DNA from: Rhodococcus tibetensis
GTDB taxonomy: Bacteria; Actinomycetota; Actinomycetes; Mycobacteriales; Mycobacteriaceae
DNA length: 64,000 nucleotides
Assembly: GCF_024438035.1 (NCBI RefSeq)
Contig: NZ_JANFQF010000013.1
Coordinates: 1 to 64,000 of the forward strand
Direction of reading: 5' to 3'
Part shown: positions 38,844 to 51,345 of the stretch, in pieces
How the letters are laid out: every line of letters begins with the position of its first letter
How positions within the stretch are numbered: the first letter of the stretch is position 1
Program-made: the position numbers and the translations under genes
Notes under the pieces: model-generated
Told to the model about the DNA's origin: nothing
The model's database searches: none
Seen by the model: the letters and a program-made list of their open reading frames with translations, nothing else

Positions 38844-40034
38844 ATGTGGCGAGGCTTCAGGGCGTTGATGGCGACGGTGTTCGGCGTCGTGTTTCTCGGG
38901 TTTACACTTCCGGTGCCGGCGAGCGCCGAACCGTTCTATCCATGGCCCGACCCGGACCCGTTCTACCTTGCTCCCGCGAATCTCGGGGCAAGTCAACCGG
39001 GCGACGTGGTTCGTACTCGACGGATCGACACGTGGATGTACGCCAACTCAGATGGCTGGCAAGTCGCGTTCCGTTCGACGAATTCGGCTGGGAATCCCAT
39101 TCTGGCGGTCACGACGGTGCTCCTTCCCCGGGGTGTTGCGAATCCGCCGTTGGTGTCGTATCAGGCGATCGTCAACTCGTTGGGAACCAAGTGCGCGCCG
39201 TCGCGGGCGCTGTTCAATTTGGAGATGCAGGAATCGCCGGGGATGTATCTGGGCCTGCAGCGGGGGTGGGCCGTCTCGGTGCCCGATCACCTCGGCCCTA
39301 CCGGTGCGTACGGTGCGGCCAAGCTCGGCGGCATGATCACGCTGGACAGCATTCGCGCGGTGCAGCGAGTATCCGAATTGGGTCTCGAGAATAGTCCCGT
39401 TGCGCTGGCGGGCTACTCGGGAGGGGGAATGGCCAGTGCCTGGGCGGCGGCGCTCGCACCGACCTATGCTCCGGAGCTCGAGCTCGCCGCAGTGGTGCAG
39501 GGCGGGATTCCAGCGGACCTCGAACAGATGGCCGAGGGGCTGGGTTTCAACCCGCATCCGGGATTCGGGCTCGCTTTCGCGGCGGCCATCGGCCTCGAGC
39601 GTGAGTACCCGGATCGGCTGCCTGTGTCATCGCAGCTCAATGAGACAGGTCTGTGGTTGCGGGAATGGATGGGCAATGAGTGCCGGCGATTTCTTCTGTT
39701 CCACGGCGCTTTCCGGAACGCCGGACAGCTGGCCGCGTCGACCAGTCTGATGGCGAGTTCGAACGCGCGGGAGGTGTTACGGGAGAACAGTCTCCGATAT
39801 TTCGAGGGTGTGCCGACGGCGCCGGTCTACATGTGGCACGGCACGCTCGATGGGCTCACCCCATTCGATTCGGTGGCGGACGTGGCCCGTCGATACTGCG
39901 GAGCAGGAGCGAAGCTGACGTTCGTGCCGTACGACATCTCGGAGCACATGACCACTGCAGTGGTTGGTTTCCCGGATGCGTACGAGTACATCGCGGCGCG
40001 ATTCCGGGGAGAGCCCGCGCCAACGCGGTGCTGA
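38844..40034 (+). CDS. Secreted lipase (LIP/secretory lipase family)
   Basis: 396 residues with a Sec signal peptide (hydrophobic residues about 6-25, cleavage near PASA-EP at 28). The mature protein matches actinobacterial secretory lipases: LVSYQAIVNSLGTKCAPS (about 104-121), then the nucleophile elbow ALAGYSGGGMASAWAA (Ser at about 189), MWHGTLDGLTPFDSV with the catalytic Asp (about 332) and the His in SEHMTTAV (about 372). It likely hydrolyses triacylglycerols or other esters outside the cell. The start follows an agggggcag ribosome binding site. The 248 bases upstream hold only the direct repeat and an AT-rich stretch. Confidence 0.88.
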   Translation: MWRGFRALMATVFGVVFLGFTLPVPASAEPFYPWPDPDPFYLAPANLGASQPGDVVRTRRIDTWMYANSDGWQVAFRSTNSAGNPILAVTTVLLPRGVANPPLVSYQAIVNSLGTKCAPSRALFNLEMQESPGMYLGLQRGWAVSVPDHLGPTGAYGAAKLGGMITLDSIRAVQRVSELGLENSPVALAGYSGGGMASAWAAALAPTYAPELELAAVVQGGIPADLEQMAEGLGFNPHPGFGLAFAAAIGLEREYPDRLPVSSQLNETGLWLREWMGNECRRFLLFHGAFRNAGQLAASTSLMASSNAREVLRENSLRYFEGVPTAPVYMWHGTLDGLTPFDSVADVARRYCGAGAKLTFVPYDISEHMTTAVVGFPDAYEYIAARFRGEPAPTRC

Positions 40035-40125
40035 GGTGGGCCGTCGCCCCGACCCGAGCAGCCGCGAAAGCGTTAGGGACAGAGCCGATCGGGCTGCGGA
40101 CGAGTGGGTCGAAGCCGAGCTACCG

Positions 40126-40566
40126 CTACCTATGATCACGTTGCCATGCGCGGAGGATGTCGGTGCCGAGGGTCGCTTTGACGGCGCAAAGTCGTTTCAG
40201 GTCCGATCGTCGCGGGATCATCGCGGCTTGGAGCATTGACAGGAATCTGTTCCGATGGACGCCGAATTTGATGAACAGTTCCTCGGCGTCGGCTCCGCCA
40301 TAGGGTGCCCACTCGATGGCGAAGGCCACAAGCGCTCGGTCGGACTGGCTGAGTGACTGCACGTTGGTGAGAAGGTCGCAGACACGGAGGCAATGCCGTA
40401 CCCAGTCGAGGTCCCGCGAGCGTTGTGTGGTGTCTGCCCGGACGGGGACCCGGCGGGCCTCCCGGTCGCCGATCCGGCCGCGCGTGGTGTGCGCTCGACA
40501 TGGGACATCGGATCCTGCGACGGGGACGGTCGACGTGGTCGAGGGTGCGGCAGTGGTTTCGAGCAT
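40126..40566 (-). CDS. Hypothetical protein with C-terminal helical (DUF3263-like) segment
   Basis: 146 residues from ATG 40566; a longer frame upstream is low-quality sequence. The first 45 residues are Thr/Pro-rich. The C-terminal 90 residues look structured: LTNVQSLSQSDRALVAFAIE, APYGGADAEELFIKFGVHRN, and a final basic helix. This recalls small actinobacterial helix-turn-helix-like proteins of the DUF3263 group that occur with tRNA or sigma-like regulators, but the match is from memory and weak. A DNA-binding role is only a suggestion. It converges with the lipase gene. Confidence 0.5.
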   Translation of the reverse strand: MLETTAAPSTTSTVPVAGSDVPCRAHTTRGRIGDREARRVPVRADTTQRSRDLDWVRHCLRVCDLLTNVQSLSQSDRALVAFAIEWAPYGGADAEELFIKFGVHRNRFLSMLQAAMIPRRSDLKRLCAVKATLGTDILRAWQRDHR

Positions 40567-41022
40567 GGGTGCCTCTGATGTGTGACGATTCGGTCGGGTC
40601 CTCCCATGATCATGCGTACGCGCGGATCCGGGACCGACCATCCGGCGGGGTGGGGTGCCTATTTCGGTGTCCGCGCACGACTGCGGAACCGATCCACGCA
40701 GGCCGGTGTGGTCCTCGTTGCGGGGAATGTGACCCACGCCATGTCACGAATTTTCCGCGCATGTGAAATACCGACCGGTAGGTGTACTTCGCCGCCCTTT
40801 GCCACGCAGTACACGAATCAGCCTGTCGGCATTGCTGAATCGCGCTGGGCGCAAGCGTGCGACAGTTGAGTGCGGAGTGCGGATGCTCGTGAGTTCTCCG
40901 GAAGAGGGGTATGGGTCTAGGTATTACGGCCGATGCGCCGGTGTCGAACGTGCGCGAGTGTGTGTGGTGCACCGTCATCGGCGTAGCAGCGGCAAATCCC
41001 GGCATGTGAAAGAAGAGTTGTC
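40567..41022. other. 456-base stretch without a convincing gene
   Basis: Open frames here have poor codon quality and no recognisable motifs. The last part carries an agaagag ribosome binding site for the small gene at 41023. I see no tRNA, no strong hairpin and no repeat. Confidence 0.5.
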
Positions 41023-41160
41023 ATGGCACGAATCAGCAGAATCTCGAGCGTCCTACTGCATGCGATGCGCGTCAGTGTCGTGGGCACCGTTGTGTACACC
41101 GGGCTGGTCATGGCCGTGGTTGTCGTAGCGGTGTGGCAGTTCCCGGTACCGGGCGTGTAA
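41023..41160 (+). CDS. Small single-pass membrane protein (45 aa)
   Basis: A 45-residue frame from ATG 41023 to TAA 41160, preceded by agaagag at about seven bases. The N-terminus is basic (MARISRISSV), and residues about 17-38 form one hydrophobic segment rich in Val. Such short membrane peptides are common in rhodococci and rarely annotated. There is no homology I can name. Support is the clear ribosome binding site and the membrane-like composition. Confidence 0.45.
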   Translation: MARISRISSVLLHAMRVSVVGTVVYTGLVMAVVVVAVWQFPVPGV

Positions 41161-41325
41161 GAGGGCGCCCTTCGCGGCGCCGATGCCAGGTCCGAGGGCT
41201 GCAACACCGGTACCAGTTCGGCGATAGAGCTGACAGAGGGATTGATTGTGCCCGCGGGATCCGGGTAATCGGCATTCGATACGCGGTGCCTGTGACGGGC
41301 GTCCTGTGGTGTGGAAGGAGCGGGA

Positions 41326-41604
41326 ATGCTCGGGACGGGTATTGGTGTGATGGTTGGCTTGCTGATGGTTGTGCTGCTGGTGGTCCCTGTCTCGTTCGGT
41401 GTGGCGGCACGGGCCGATGCGACGGCCCGCCGCCTTGCCGAGGCCGGGGCGTCCGATCCGAATACTGGACGAATGGTTGCGGTCGCGGAAGCGGGTGGAC
41501 GGTGCGATCAGTGGCGGCGGCTCGCAATGCGGGCGTGGCTGATCTGCGGCGGTGCCTCGGTGGTCGCAGTGGTGGTCGTGGGCGTACTGATCTGTGTCGG
41601 GTGA
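41326..41604 (+). CDS. Small two-TM membrane protein (92 aa)
   Basis: 92 residues from ATG 41326, with aaggag at 41315-41320. Hydrophobic segments at about 3-27 and 72-91 flank a charged, Arg/Ala-rich stretch, so it should be a hairpin membrane protein. The family is not recognised. A second in-frame ATG at 41311 lacks a ribosome binding site. Together with the 45-residue gene upstream it may form a pair of envelope-associated peptides. Confidence 0.5.
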   Translation: MLGTGIGVMVGLLMVVLLVVPVSFGVAARADATARRLAEAGASDPNTGRMVAVAEAGGRCDQWRRLAMRAWLICGGASVVAVVVVGVLICVG

Positions 41605-41654
41605 GGACGGCGGTACCGGGACCGTGACTGATCGTTCGGGGCCGATGGTGCCGT

Positions 41655-41912
41655 GTGGTACTTGATCTGAGCCTCCTCACCGCGAACGATGTCCCGCCCC
41701 ATGACGGAGAAATCACGATCAGTGCCGTGAGCCTGGCGGAACCGCATTTCGGACTCCTCCGGGACCGCCGCGCAACAACGAGCTCAGCGGGCGTACGGCC
41801 GCAAACCCCAGTCCAGGGCCCTCGACTCGTCACCCGCAACGCCGACAACTTTCGGTCATCGAACACCGGCCGGGTGTCGACACTCTCGTTCTCCAAGGCC
41901 GCGACGGACTGA
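41655..41912 (+). pseudogene. vapC-type PIN-domain toxin remnant
   Basis: The frame starts VVLDLSLLTANDVPP and continues ISAVSLAEPHFGLL, which are the first two motifs of a VapC PIN-domain ribonuclease, including the first catalytic Asp and the Glu of the AEL motif (here AEP). It then jumps through unrelated residues to LVTRNADNFR, the last PIN motif. The central 40-50 residues, containing the acidic residue of the FDLLIAA region, are missing. No VapB antitoxin is visible upstream. A toxin gene with an internal deletion is the best explanation. Confidence 0.7.
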
Positions 41913-41971
41913 GGGAGCAGAGCGAACGGCCCCTCGGTGGTAGTCGGCGATTTGCCTGGCCGGTACCGCCG

Positions 41972-42985
41972 TCACATTCGGAAGCGGGTGACATACTCCG
42001 TCCAGTCCCATGTGGTCAGAAAGCTCTGTGCCGCTTGGTAGCCCTTGTCGTAGAGGGCTTCGATCTCCGGCTTGTCGATGTCGAAGTCGAGTACACCGAC
42101 GGCAGTCGAATCGACACGAATGGCGCGGGCGTCGACCCACGGCTGGTTCAGGTATGCCTGATCGCGGCCGACCAGCATCGTGGTGAGAACGCGCTCGAAC
42201 AGGTGTGGGGAATTGAATAGGTGAAACCAACGGAGCTGCGGAATCACCTTGTCGTTCCCAGCGGGGAGGTTGGGCAGCACGGTGACCCCGAAGGTGGGCC
42301 AGCGAGGACGCTTGCCGTCGGTCCGATCCAGTGAATCGATGGGGAAGTTCGACAGCACGCCACCATCGACCAAGATGGAGCTCGCTCCGCCAGGTCGTCG
42401 CAACTGGGCGGGCTTGAAGAAGAACGGTATGGCCATCGACGCGCGAACAGCATCGGCTACGGACTGTTCGTCGGGGTCGAGGCCGTAGACGCGCTCGTAG
42501 TCCCACGGCAGTCGCACCAGTTGGCCGGTGGTCACGTCAGCGACGGTAACCACCAGTCTGTACCGACGCTCCGGGGCAACGGTCGTGTCGTCTATTCGCA
42601 GGTCGCCGAAGGTTGTCACGCCGAATTCGCCCAGTTTGTCGGCGATCCACCGGTGGATGCGGTCGCCTCGATACATGCCGGTTCCACGAATGATCGCCCA
42701 CAACGGACCGACGATAGGGAGGTCTTCGATGAGGCCGGGATCGAGAAGCTCGCTGTACTCGAGGCTGAGGGCGTGTTCTTTCACTTCCGCGCCCGTGAGC
42801 TGCCCTCTCGTCGAGGCTGCCGCGACGATCGCTCCGACTACTGCGCCGGCCGAGGTGCCAGAGATCCTCTGAACCCGGTACCCGGCGTCGAGCAATGCCG
42901 CGACCGCCCCCACCAACCCGATGCCTTTGACGCCACCACCGGCGAGAACGAGGTCGATGGGTAGAACCGGGCTCGGCATGGTCAT
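41972..42985 (-). CDS. Patatin-like phospholipase
   Basis: 337 residues with the full patatin signature: oxyanion motif LAGGGVKGIG (about 14-23), nucleophile GTSAG (about 43-47) and catalytic DGG (about 206-208). These Ser-Asp dyad enzymes hydrolyse phospholipids or other acyl esters at the membrane or in the cytoplasm. The ATG at 42985 is preceded by ggagg at the right distance. There is no signal peptide. With the secreted lipase nearby it adds a lipid-hydrolysis flavour to this accessory segment, but the genes are not co-transcribed. Confidence 0.88.
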   Translation of the reverse strand: MTMPSPVLPIDLVLAGGGVKGIGLVGAVAALLDAGYRVQRISGTSAGAVVGAIVAAASTRGQLTGAEVKEHALSLEYSELLDPGLIEDLPIVGPLWAIIRGTGMYRGDRIHRWIADKLGEFGVTTFGDLRIDDTTVAPERRYRLVVTVADVTTGQLVRLPWDYERVYGLDPDEQSVADAVRASMAIPFFFKPAQLRRPGGASSILVDGGVLSNFPIDSLDRTDGKRPRWPTFGVTVLPNLPAGNDKVIPQLRWFHLFNSPHLFERVLTTMLVGRDQAYLNQPWVDARAIRVDSTAVGVLDFDIDKPEIEALYDKGYQAAQSFLTTWDWTEYVTRFRM

Positions 42986-43205
42986 CGCAGTCCTCCGTTG
43001 TCGCTGCCGGTGTCATCGCTACTCAACCCGTATGGGTACGCGGCTGCCTTGCCGGATCAAGACGCGATGTCCGGCGCCAGCACGCCTGTATGCCATCTTC
43101 CTCGGGACCCGCAGCCCAAGGGTGCGAATTCAGAAGCCCAGCACGCTGAACACATTGATGGACAGACGAACTGAGGTGACAAGAGACCTGAGGTGGTCCG
43201 GTACG

Positions 43206-43409
43206 TCATGGCGAAGGGCGGAGCATCGCAGCTGCCACAGTAAGGCCGGCGAATGTTGCGGCGACGATCGCGGCGGTCGAGAAAAGTGAGTCGGTGACCA
43301 GCCAGGCGGGCATGGCTACGAATAGGGAGGCACCGGCACCGATGGCTGACTGGGTGAGGCGTTCTGTACCAGCTGGTACATGCTGTTTCATGGGTAACGA
43401 GGGGTGCAT
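43206..43409 (-). CDS. Small two-TM membrane protein (67 aa)
   Basis: 67 residues with hydrophobic stretches at about 22-38 and 44-62 and a short charged N-terminus. The ATG at 43409 follows an aaaagag-like site; an internal ATG at 43391 would give 61 residues. The family is not recognised. A CRP-type palindrome lies about 100 bases upstream, in the region shared with the divergent gene at 43607. Confidence 0.45.
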   Translation of the reverse strand: MHPSLPMKQHVPAGTERLTQSAIGAGASLFVAMPAWLVTDSLFSTAAIVAATFAGLTVAAAMLRPSP

Positions 43410-43509
43410 TCCATGCTCTTTTCACGAGGGTGCGATCCAAGCGGTGGTCCGGCCGGGAAAGGGCTGCCGCCTGTGAGGGTTTTCCTGTCTCCTCCTGTAA
43501 CGATCAAGA

Positions 43510-43523
43510 GTGATTTGGATCAC
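43510..43523. promoter_or_regulatory. CRP-like site GTGA-N6-TCAC between divergent genes
   Basis: The sequence gtgatttggatcac is a palindrome matching the GTGA-N6-TCAC core recognised by CRP-family regulators (GlxR or Rv3676-type in actinobacteria). It lies about 100 bases upstream of the minus-strand small membrane gene and 84 bases upstream of the plus-strand gene at 43607. Function is predicted from the motif alone. Confidence 0.5.
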
Positions 43524-43606
43524 AGTTAGGTTGCGAGGGTTCGTTTGTACCGCACTTCCGTCGGGAGCGCCACTGGGCAAACGTCCATGTTCGATACCCG
43601 CTCGGC

Positions 43607-44035
43607 ATGAACGCACGGAAGGCGCTGAGGTCGACAACGGGACTTAAGACTCTATGCGTGAGTGTTTCCGCCGTGCTTACGATTCCGCGTGTGACACTTG
43701 GCTCGATATCCTTGGCGTTCCTACGCGTGAACTACCGGCTGGCGCGGCTTTCGCTGCAACTGCTCGAAGACGTGGCTGTCTCTCGGCTCGACGAGCGCGG
43801 GCCGATACGCATCGCCTACGAGCAGATCCTCATCGACTGCGATCGTGCCGCGGCGTACTTGCTCAGCGATGAGGACGCGGCCCGGCGCGCGGGAGAACTG
43901 AGGCGGCGGACCGCGGTGGTGCGGCTGCCGATTGCCCGTGAGCATCACGGCCCCCAGCGGTGTGGTGTGATATCGCTCGATGAGCAGCGCGGGCGGTTTC
44001 ATCAACGCCGCCAACAGGACGCGGGCCCGTCATGA
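43607..44035 (+). CDS. Hypothetical protein (142 aa)
   Basis: The middle of the protein, LRVNYRLARLSLQLLEDVAV (about 39-58) followed by ILIDCDRAAAYLLSDEDAARR, resembles a helical family common in Rhodococcus whose function is unknown. The last 35 residues are poor in helix-forming character and may reflect a frame change relative to relatives. The start is uncertain: ATG 43607 has no clear ribosome binding site and a GTG at 43658 is an alternative. A CRP-like palindrome is upstream. Confidence 0.5.
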   Translation: MNARKALRSTTGLKTLCVSVSAVLTIPRVTLGSISLAFLRVNYRLARLSLQLLEDVAVSRLDERGPIRIAYEQILIDCDRAAAYLLSDEDAARRAGELRRRTAVVRLPIAREHHGPQRCGVISLDEQRGRFHQRRQQDAGPS

Positions 44036-44084
44036 AACGTCACGACGTGTGCCGTGGTGGCCCGGTGCCGGGAACGGTGTCAGG

Positions 44085-44594
44085 TCAGGTGGCCGTGAGC
44101 GCGAACACCCGCATGTTGCGGTCGGTGCGGTTTTCATAGACGCCGTACACCCGGGCCATGGCATCGAATTCGCGGTAGATGCGGGTTCGTTCCGGTTCGG
44201 TGAGTAGAGTGGCGGTCACCGGTATCGCTTTCCCCCCGATGGTCACCGTCGCGCGCGGCTCGGCGATCAGGTTCGCAGACCATGCGGGGTGTGTGTGTTG
44301 TCCGAAGTTGCTGCCTACCACATAGAGTCGGGTTCCCTCGCGGTAGCACAGCAACGGGCTGGTGCGCGGCTTTCCGGACTTACGGCCCGTGGTGGTCAGA
44401 AGCACCACCGGTGCCGCGATCGGGCCGAGAATCGTGAAACGTCCACCGCTTCTCTCGAGCAGTCGTCGGTCTACTCCGGCGAGCTTGCGAATCACCCACG
44501 ACCCCGGCCGGGTGGCGGCGAATGCCGCGGCGGGCTCCCGGAGGAAACTGCTCTCACTGCCCCACCTGACGTCGGGGAAGGGTGATTCGGCCAT
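44085..44594 (-). CDS. Nitroreductase-family deazaflavin (F420)-dependent oxidoreductase
   Basis: 169 residues of the Ddn-like split-barrel family. The signature VLLTTTGRKSGKPRTSPLLC (about 64-83) forms part of the F420 phosphate site, followed by LYVVGSNFGQHTHPAWSANL. These enzymes use F420H2 to reduce quinones, enones or nitroaromatics. F420H2 would come from the Fgd encoded about 10 kb upstream. There is no signal peptide or membrane segment. It is monocistronic and divergent from pta, whose start lies 96 bases away. Confidence 0.85.
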   Translation of the reverse strand: MAESPFPDVRWGSESSFLREPAAAFAATRPGSWVIRKLAGVDRRLLERSGGRFTILGPIAAPVVLLTTTGRKSGKPRTSPLLCYREGTRLYVVGSNFGQHTHPAWSANLIAEPRATVTIGGKAIPVTATLLTEPERTRIYREFDAMARVYGVYENRTDRNMRVFALTAT

Positions 44595-44690
44595 ACGTCA
44601 TCTGACCGCTTCGCGGGGGCCCCTGTCAATCGTGGAGCCGGGAAGCGGCCGGCAACGGCAACGGCGCCGGCGCGGACCGCCCGATACGCT

Positions 44691-46816
44691 ATGCCCATGG
44701 CTGCACCTGGAACATCCTCACCAGTGAGTCCGCCGGGCCGTTCCGCGCCGTCGAGCATCTACATCGCCTCGCCGGAAGGGGACACCGGTAAGTCCACCAT
44801 CGCCTTGGGTGTACTACAGATGCTGTGTGCCTCGGCCGCGAGGGTAGGTGTCTTTCGGCCGATCGCGCGCTCCGCAGAAGAGGCCGACTACATCCTGGAA
44901 TTGCTGCTCGAGCACACCACCGCCGACGTCGGTTACGAGCAGTCCCTGGGCGTGACCTACGAGCACGTCCACGCAGACCCCGAGGGAGCACTCGGTGAGA
45001 TCGTCGCGAGGTACCACAAGGTGGCCGAGCAGTGCGACGCCGTCGTGGTCATCGGCAGCGACTACACGGACGTCGCAAGCCCGAGCGAGCTCGGGTACAA
45101 CGCGCGGATCGCCGTCAACCTGGGCGCGCCGGTGCTCCTCGCATTGCGGGGAGCACGCCGCACCCCTGACGAAGTGGCCCAGCTCGCTCAGCTGTGCATC
45201 GGAGAACTGAAGGCACACCACGCGCATCTGATAGCAGTCATCGCCAATCGGTGTAACCCGGACGAACTCGACGCCGTCACCTCCGCGCTGTCCTCGACCG
45301 GCGTGCCTGCGTGGAGCTTGCCGGAAATTCCGCTGTTGACGGCGCCGACCATGGCCGAGCTTCTCGACGCCGTCGACGGCACCCTGTTCAGCGGCGATCC
45401 GGAACTTCTGCACCGTGAAGCTCTGCGGGTGATGGTCGGCGGCATGACGGCCGAACACATTCTCGAGCGGCTGAGCGAAGGGGTGGTGGTGATCGCGCCC
45501 GCCGACCGCTCCGACGTACTGCTCGCGATGGTCAATGCCCACGACGCAGAAGGGTTTCCGTCGCTCGCCGGGATCATCATGAACGGCGGTCTGCTGCCGC
45601 ACCCCGCGATCGCCGACCTCATGGCGGGCCTGAAGCCGCGGCTCCCGATTCTCACGACGTCGCTGGGTACGTTCGACACCGCGAGTGTGGCCGCCCAGAC
45701 GCGGGGCCGGGTGGCCGTCGGCTCGCAACGCAAGGTCGATACCGCGTTGAGCGTCATGGAGCAGCACGTCGATCCCGCTGTTCTCGTCGAACAGTTGAAG
45801 CTCCCGATCCCGTCGGTGGTCACACCCCAGATGTTCGAGTACCAATTGATCGACCGGGCCCGGCGCGGTCGCAGGCACATCGTCCTTCCAGAGGGTGACG
45901 ACGACCGTATCGTCAGGGCCGCGGGCCGGCTGCTGCAACGTCAGGTGGCGGATCTGACTCTCCTCGGAGACGAGGGGCAGGTGCGCCGTCGTGCCGCCGA
46001 ACTCGGTGTGGACCTGTCCGGGGCACAGGTCCTCGATCCGCGGACCTCCGAGTACACGACCTCGTTCGCCGAGGAGTACGCCCGGCTGCGCGCACACAAG
46101 GGCATGACCCTCGAGCGTGCACGGGAGGTGATGGGTGACATCTCGTACTTCGGAACCATGATGGTGCACATGGGAATAGCGGACGGGATGGTGTCCGGCG
46201 CCGCGCACACCACCGCGCACACGATTCGGCCTTCGTTCGAAATCATCAAGACTCAGCCGGGTGTGAACACGGTGTCGAGCGTGTTCCTGATGTGTCTGTC
46301 CGATCGCGTTCTCGCCTATGGTGACTGCGCCGTGGTGCCCGACCCCACCGCTGAGCAACTGGCCGACATCGCGATTTCGTCCGCTCGCACTGCCGCTCAG
46401 TTCGGCATCGATCCTCGTATCGCGATGCTGTCGTATTCCACCGGTGACTCCGGGAGCGGCGCAGATGTCGACAAGGTGCGCTCCGCAACCGCCGTCGTCC
46501 GCGAACGGGAACCGGATCTTCTGGTGGAAGGGCCGATTCAGTACGACGCCGCCATCGAGCAGAGTGTGGCCGACAAGAAGATGCCCGACTCGCAGGTGGC
46601 AGGAAAGGCGACGGTGTTCATCTTCCCCGACCTCAACACCGGCAACAACACGTACAAGGCGGTACAGCGCAGTGCCGGTGCCATCGCTGTCGGCCCCGTG
46701 CTGCAGGGGCTGAACAAGCCGGTCAACGACCTCTCCCGTGGGGCGCTGGTCGAGGACATCGTCAATACGGTGGCCATCACGGCCATTCAGGCAGCGGCGC
46801 TCGAGGGGGCAGACGC

Positions 46817-46820
<4 letters not shown>
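44691..46820 (+). CDS. pta: Phosphate acetyltransferase
   Basis: 709 residues, the long actinobacterial form. The N-terminal half has a P-loop-like [17 protein letters not shown] (about 28-44) and a DRTGG-type middle domain. The C-terminal catalytic domain has [20 protein letters not shown] (about 400), [14 protein letters not shown] and [15 protein letters not shown]. It interconverts acetyl-CoA and acetyl phosphate, and the next gene encodes acetate kinase. Two ATGs, at 44691 and 44697, are possible starts. The end overlaps ackA by four bases. Order and orientation match the M. tuberculosis pta-ackA locus. Confidence 0.95.
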
Positions 46821-50361
<3,541 letters not shown>

Positions 50362-51345
50362 TCAGTCCTGGTACACGGCGGACGGCGGGGCGGGTGACGG
50401 ACCCAGCATCGACAACCACTGGTTGTAGGACCTGGTCCAGGATCCGTCGAGGCGGATCCGCTCGAGGGTGCCGTTGACGAACCGCACGAGGTCCTCGTTG
50501 GATCTGGTGATACCGATTCCGTACGGTTCCGCGCCCATGCTGTCACCGACGATCTCGAGATACGGGTCCTGGGATACGAGTCCGGCCAGGATGGTGTCGT
50601 CCGAACTCACCGCATCGACCTGCCCCTGCTGCAACACCACCAGGCAATCCGACCACATGGGCACGGTGAGGATGTCGGCCGTGGGCGTCACCTGCTGCAG
50701 CCGCTCCAGCGAGGTGGTCCCGCGCGCGGCACACACCCGCTTTCCGCCCAAATCCGCCGGACCGCGGATCCGCGAACCCTTGACGACGAGGACTCGCTGA
50801 TGCGCCTCGAAGTACTGGGTGGAGAAGGCGACCTTCTCCCGCCGCTCGCAGGTGATCGTCATCGTCTTGGCCACGATGTCGACCAACGACTCCTGCAATG
50901 CCTTCTCACGATTGGCCGAGGTGAGGATCCGATACTCGAGTCGGTCCGGATCACCGAACAGATCCCGCGCTATCTCACGGGCCATGTCGACGTCGAAACC
51001 CTGGATGGTGCCGGTGGCCGGGTCGCGGAAACTCATGAGGTTGCTACCGGTGTCCAACCCGACGATCAGTCGGCCTCGCGCGCGGATGGCGTCGACGGTC
51101 GGCATCGGTGGTGGTGTGCCCGCGTCGGGAAAGGGACGCAGACTCGCTGTGGGATCACCGCAGTCACCCTCCGGCGCGGGAGCGGGCGTCGGACGGTCCG
51201 TCGGTGCCGGGGTGGCGCCGGCGGGCAACGGGGGTTCGGTGTGCGAGATGCTCGCCGACCCGACATGTCCCGACGTCGACTGGGCGCAGCCGCCGAGGAG
51301 TGACACGACCGCGATCATGACGAGTGCGATCCGGTGCCGCCTCAC
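50362..51345 (-). CDS. glnH: Glutamate/aspartate-binding lipoprotein GlnH
   Basis: 327 residues. The signal peptide ends in the lipobox LLGGC (about residue 20), followed by a Pro/Thr-rich linker and a periplasmic amino-acid-binding domain (SBP_bac_3) with RLIVGLDTGSNLMSFRD and GFDVDMAREIARDLFGDPD. In mycobacteria GlnH binds Asp/Glu outside the membrane and signals through GlnX to PknG. I use the GTG at 51345, preceded by ggag and overlapping the glnX stop by four bases, rather than a longer frame. pknG follows six bases later, so the three genes form one operon. Confidence 0.92.
   Translation of the reverse strand: MRRHRIALVMIAVVSLLGGCAQSTSGHVGSASISHTEPPLPAGATPAPTDRPTPAPAPEGDCGDPTASLRPFPDAGTPPPMPTVDAIRARGRLIVGLDTGSNLMSFRDPATGTIQGFDVDMAREIARDLFGDPDRLEYRILTSANREKALQESLVDIVAKTMTITCERREKVAFSTQYFEAHQRVLVVKGSRIRGPADLGGKRVCAARGTTSLERLQQVTPTADILTVPMWSDCLVVLQQGQVDAVSSDDTILAGLVSQDPYLEIVGDSMGAEPYGIGITRSNEDLVRFVNGTLERIRLDGSWTRSYNQWLSMLGPSPAPPSAVYQD

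Noticed and set aside
40582..40869. Plus-strand 95-codon frame in the gap after the lipase
   Set aside because: It partly overlaps the start region of the minus-strand gene at 40126-40566, has no motif or good ribosome binding site, and has poor codon quality.
44814..46358. 514-codon minus-strand open frame inside pta
   Set aside because: It lies wholly opposite a confidently identified Pta and has no recognisable domain.
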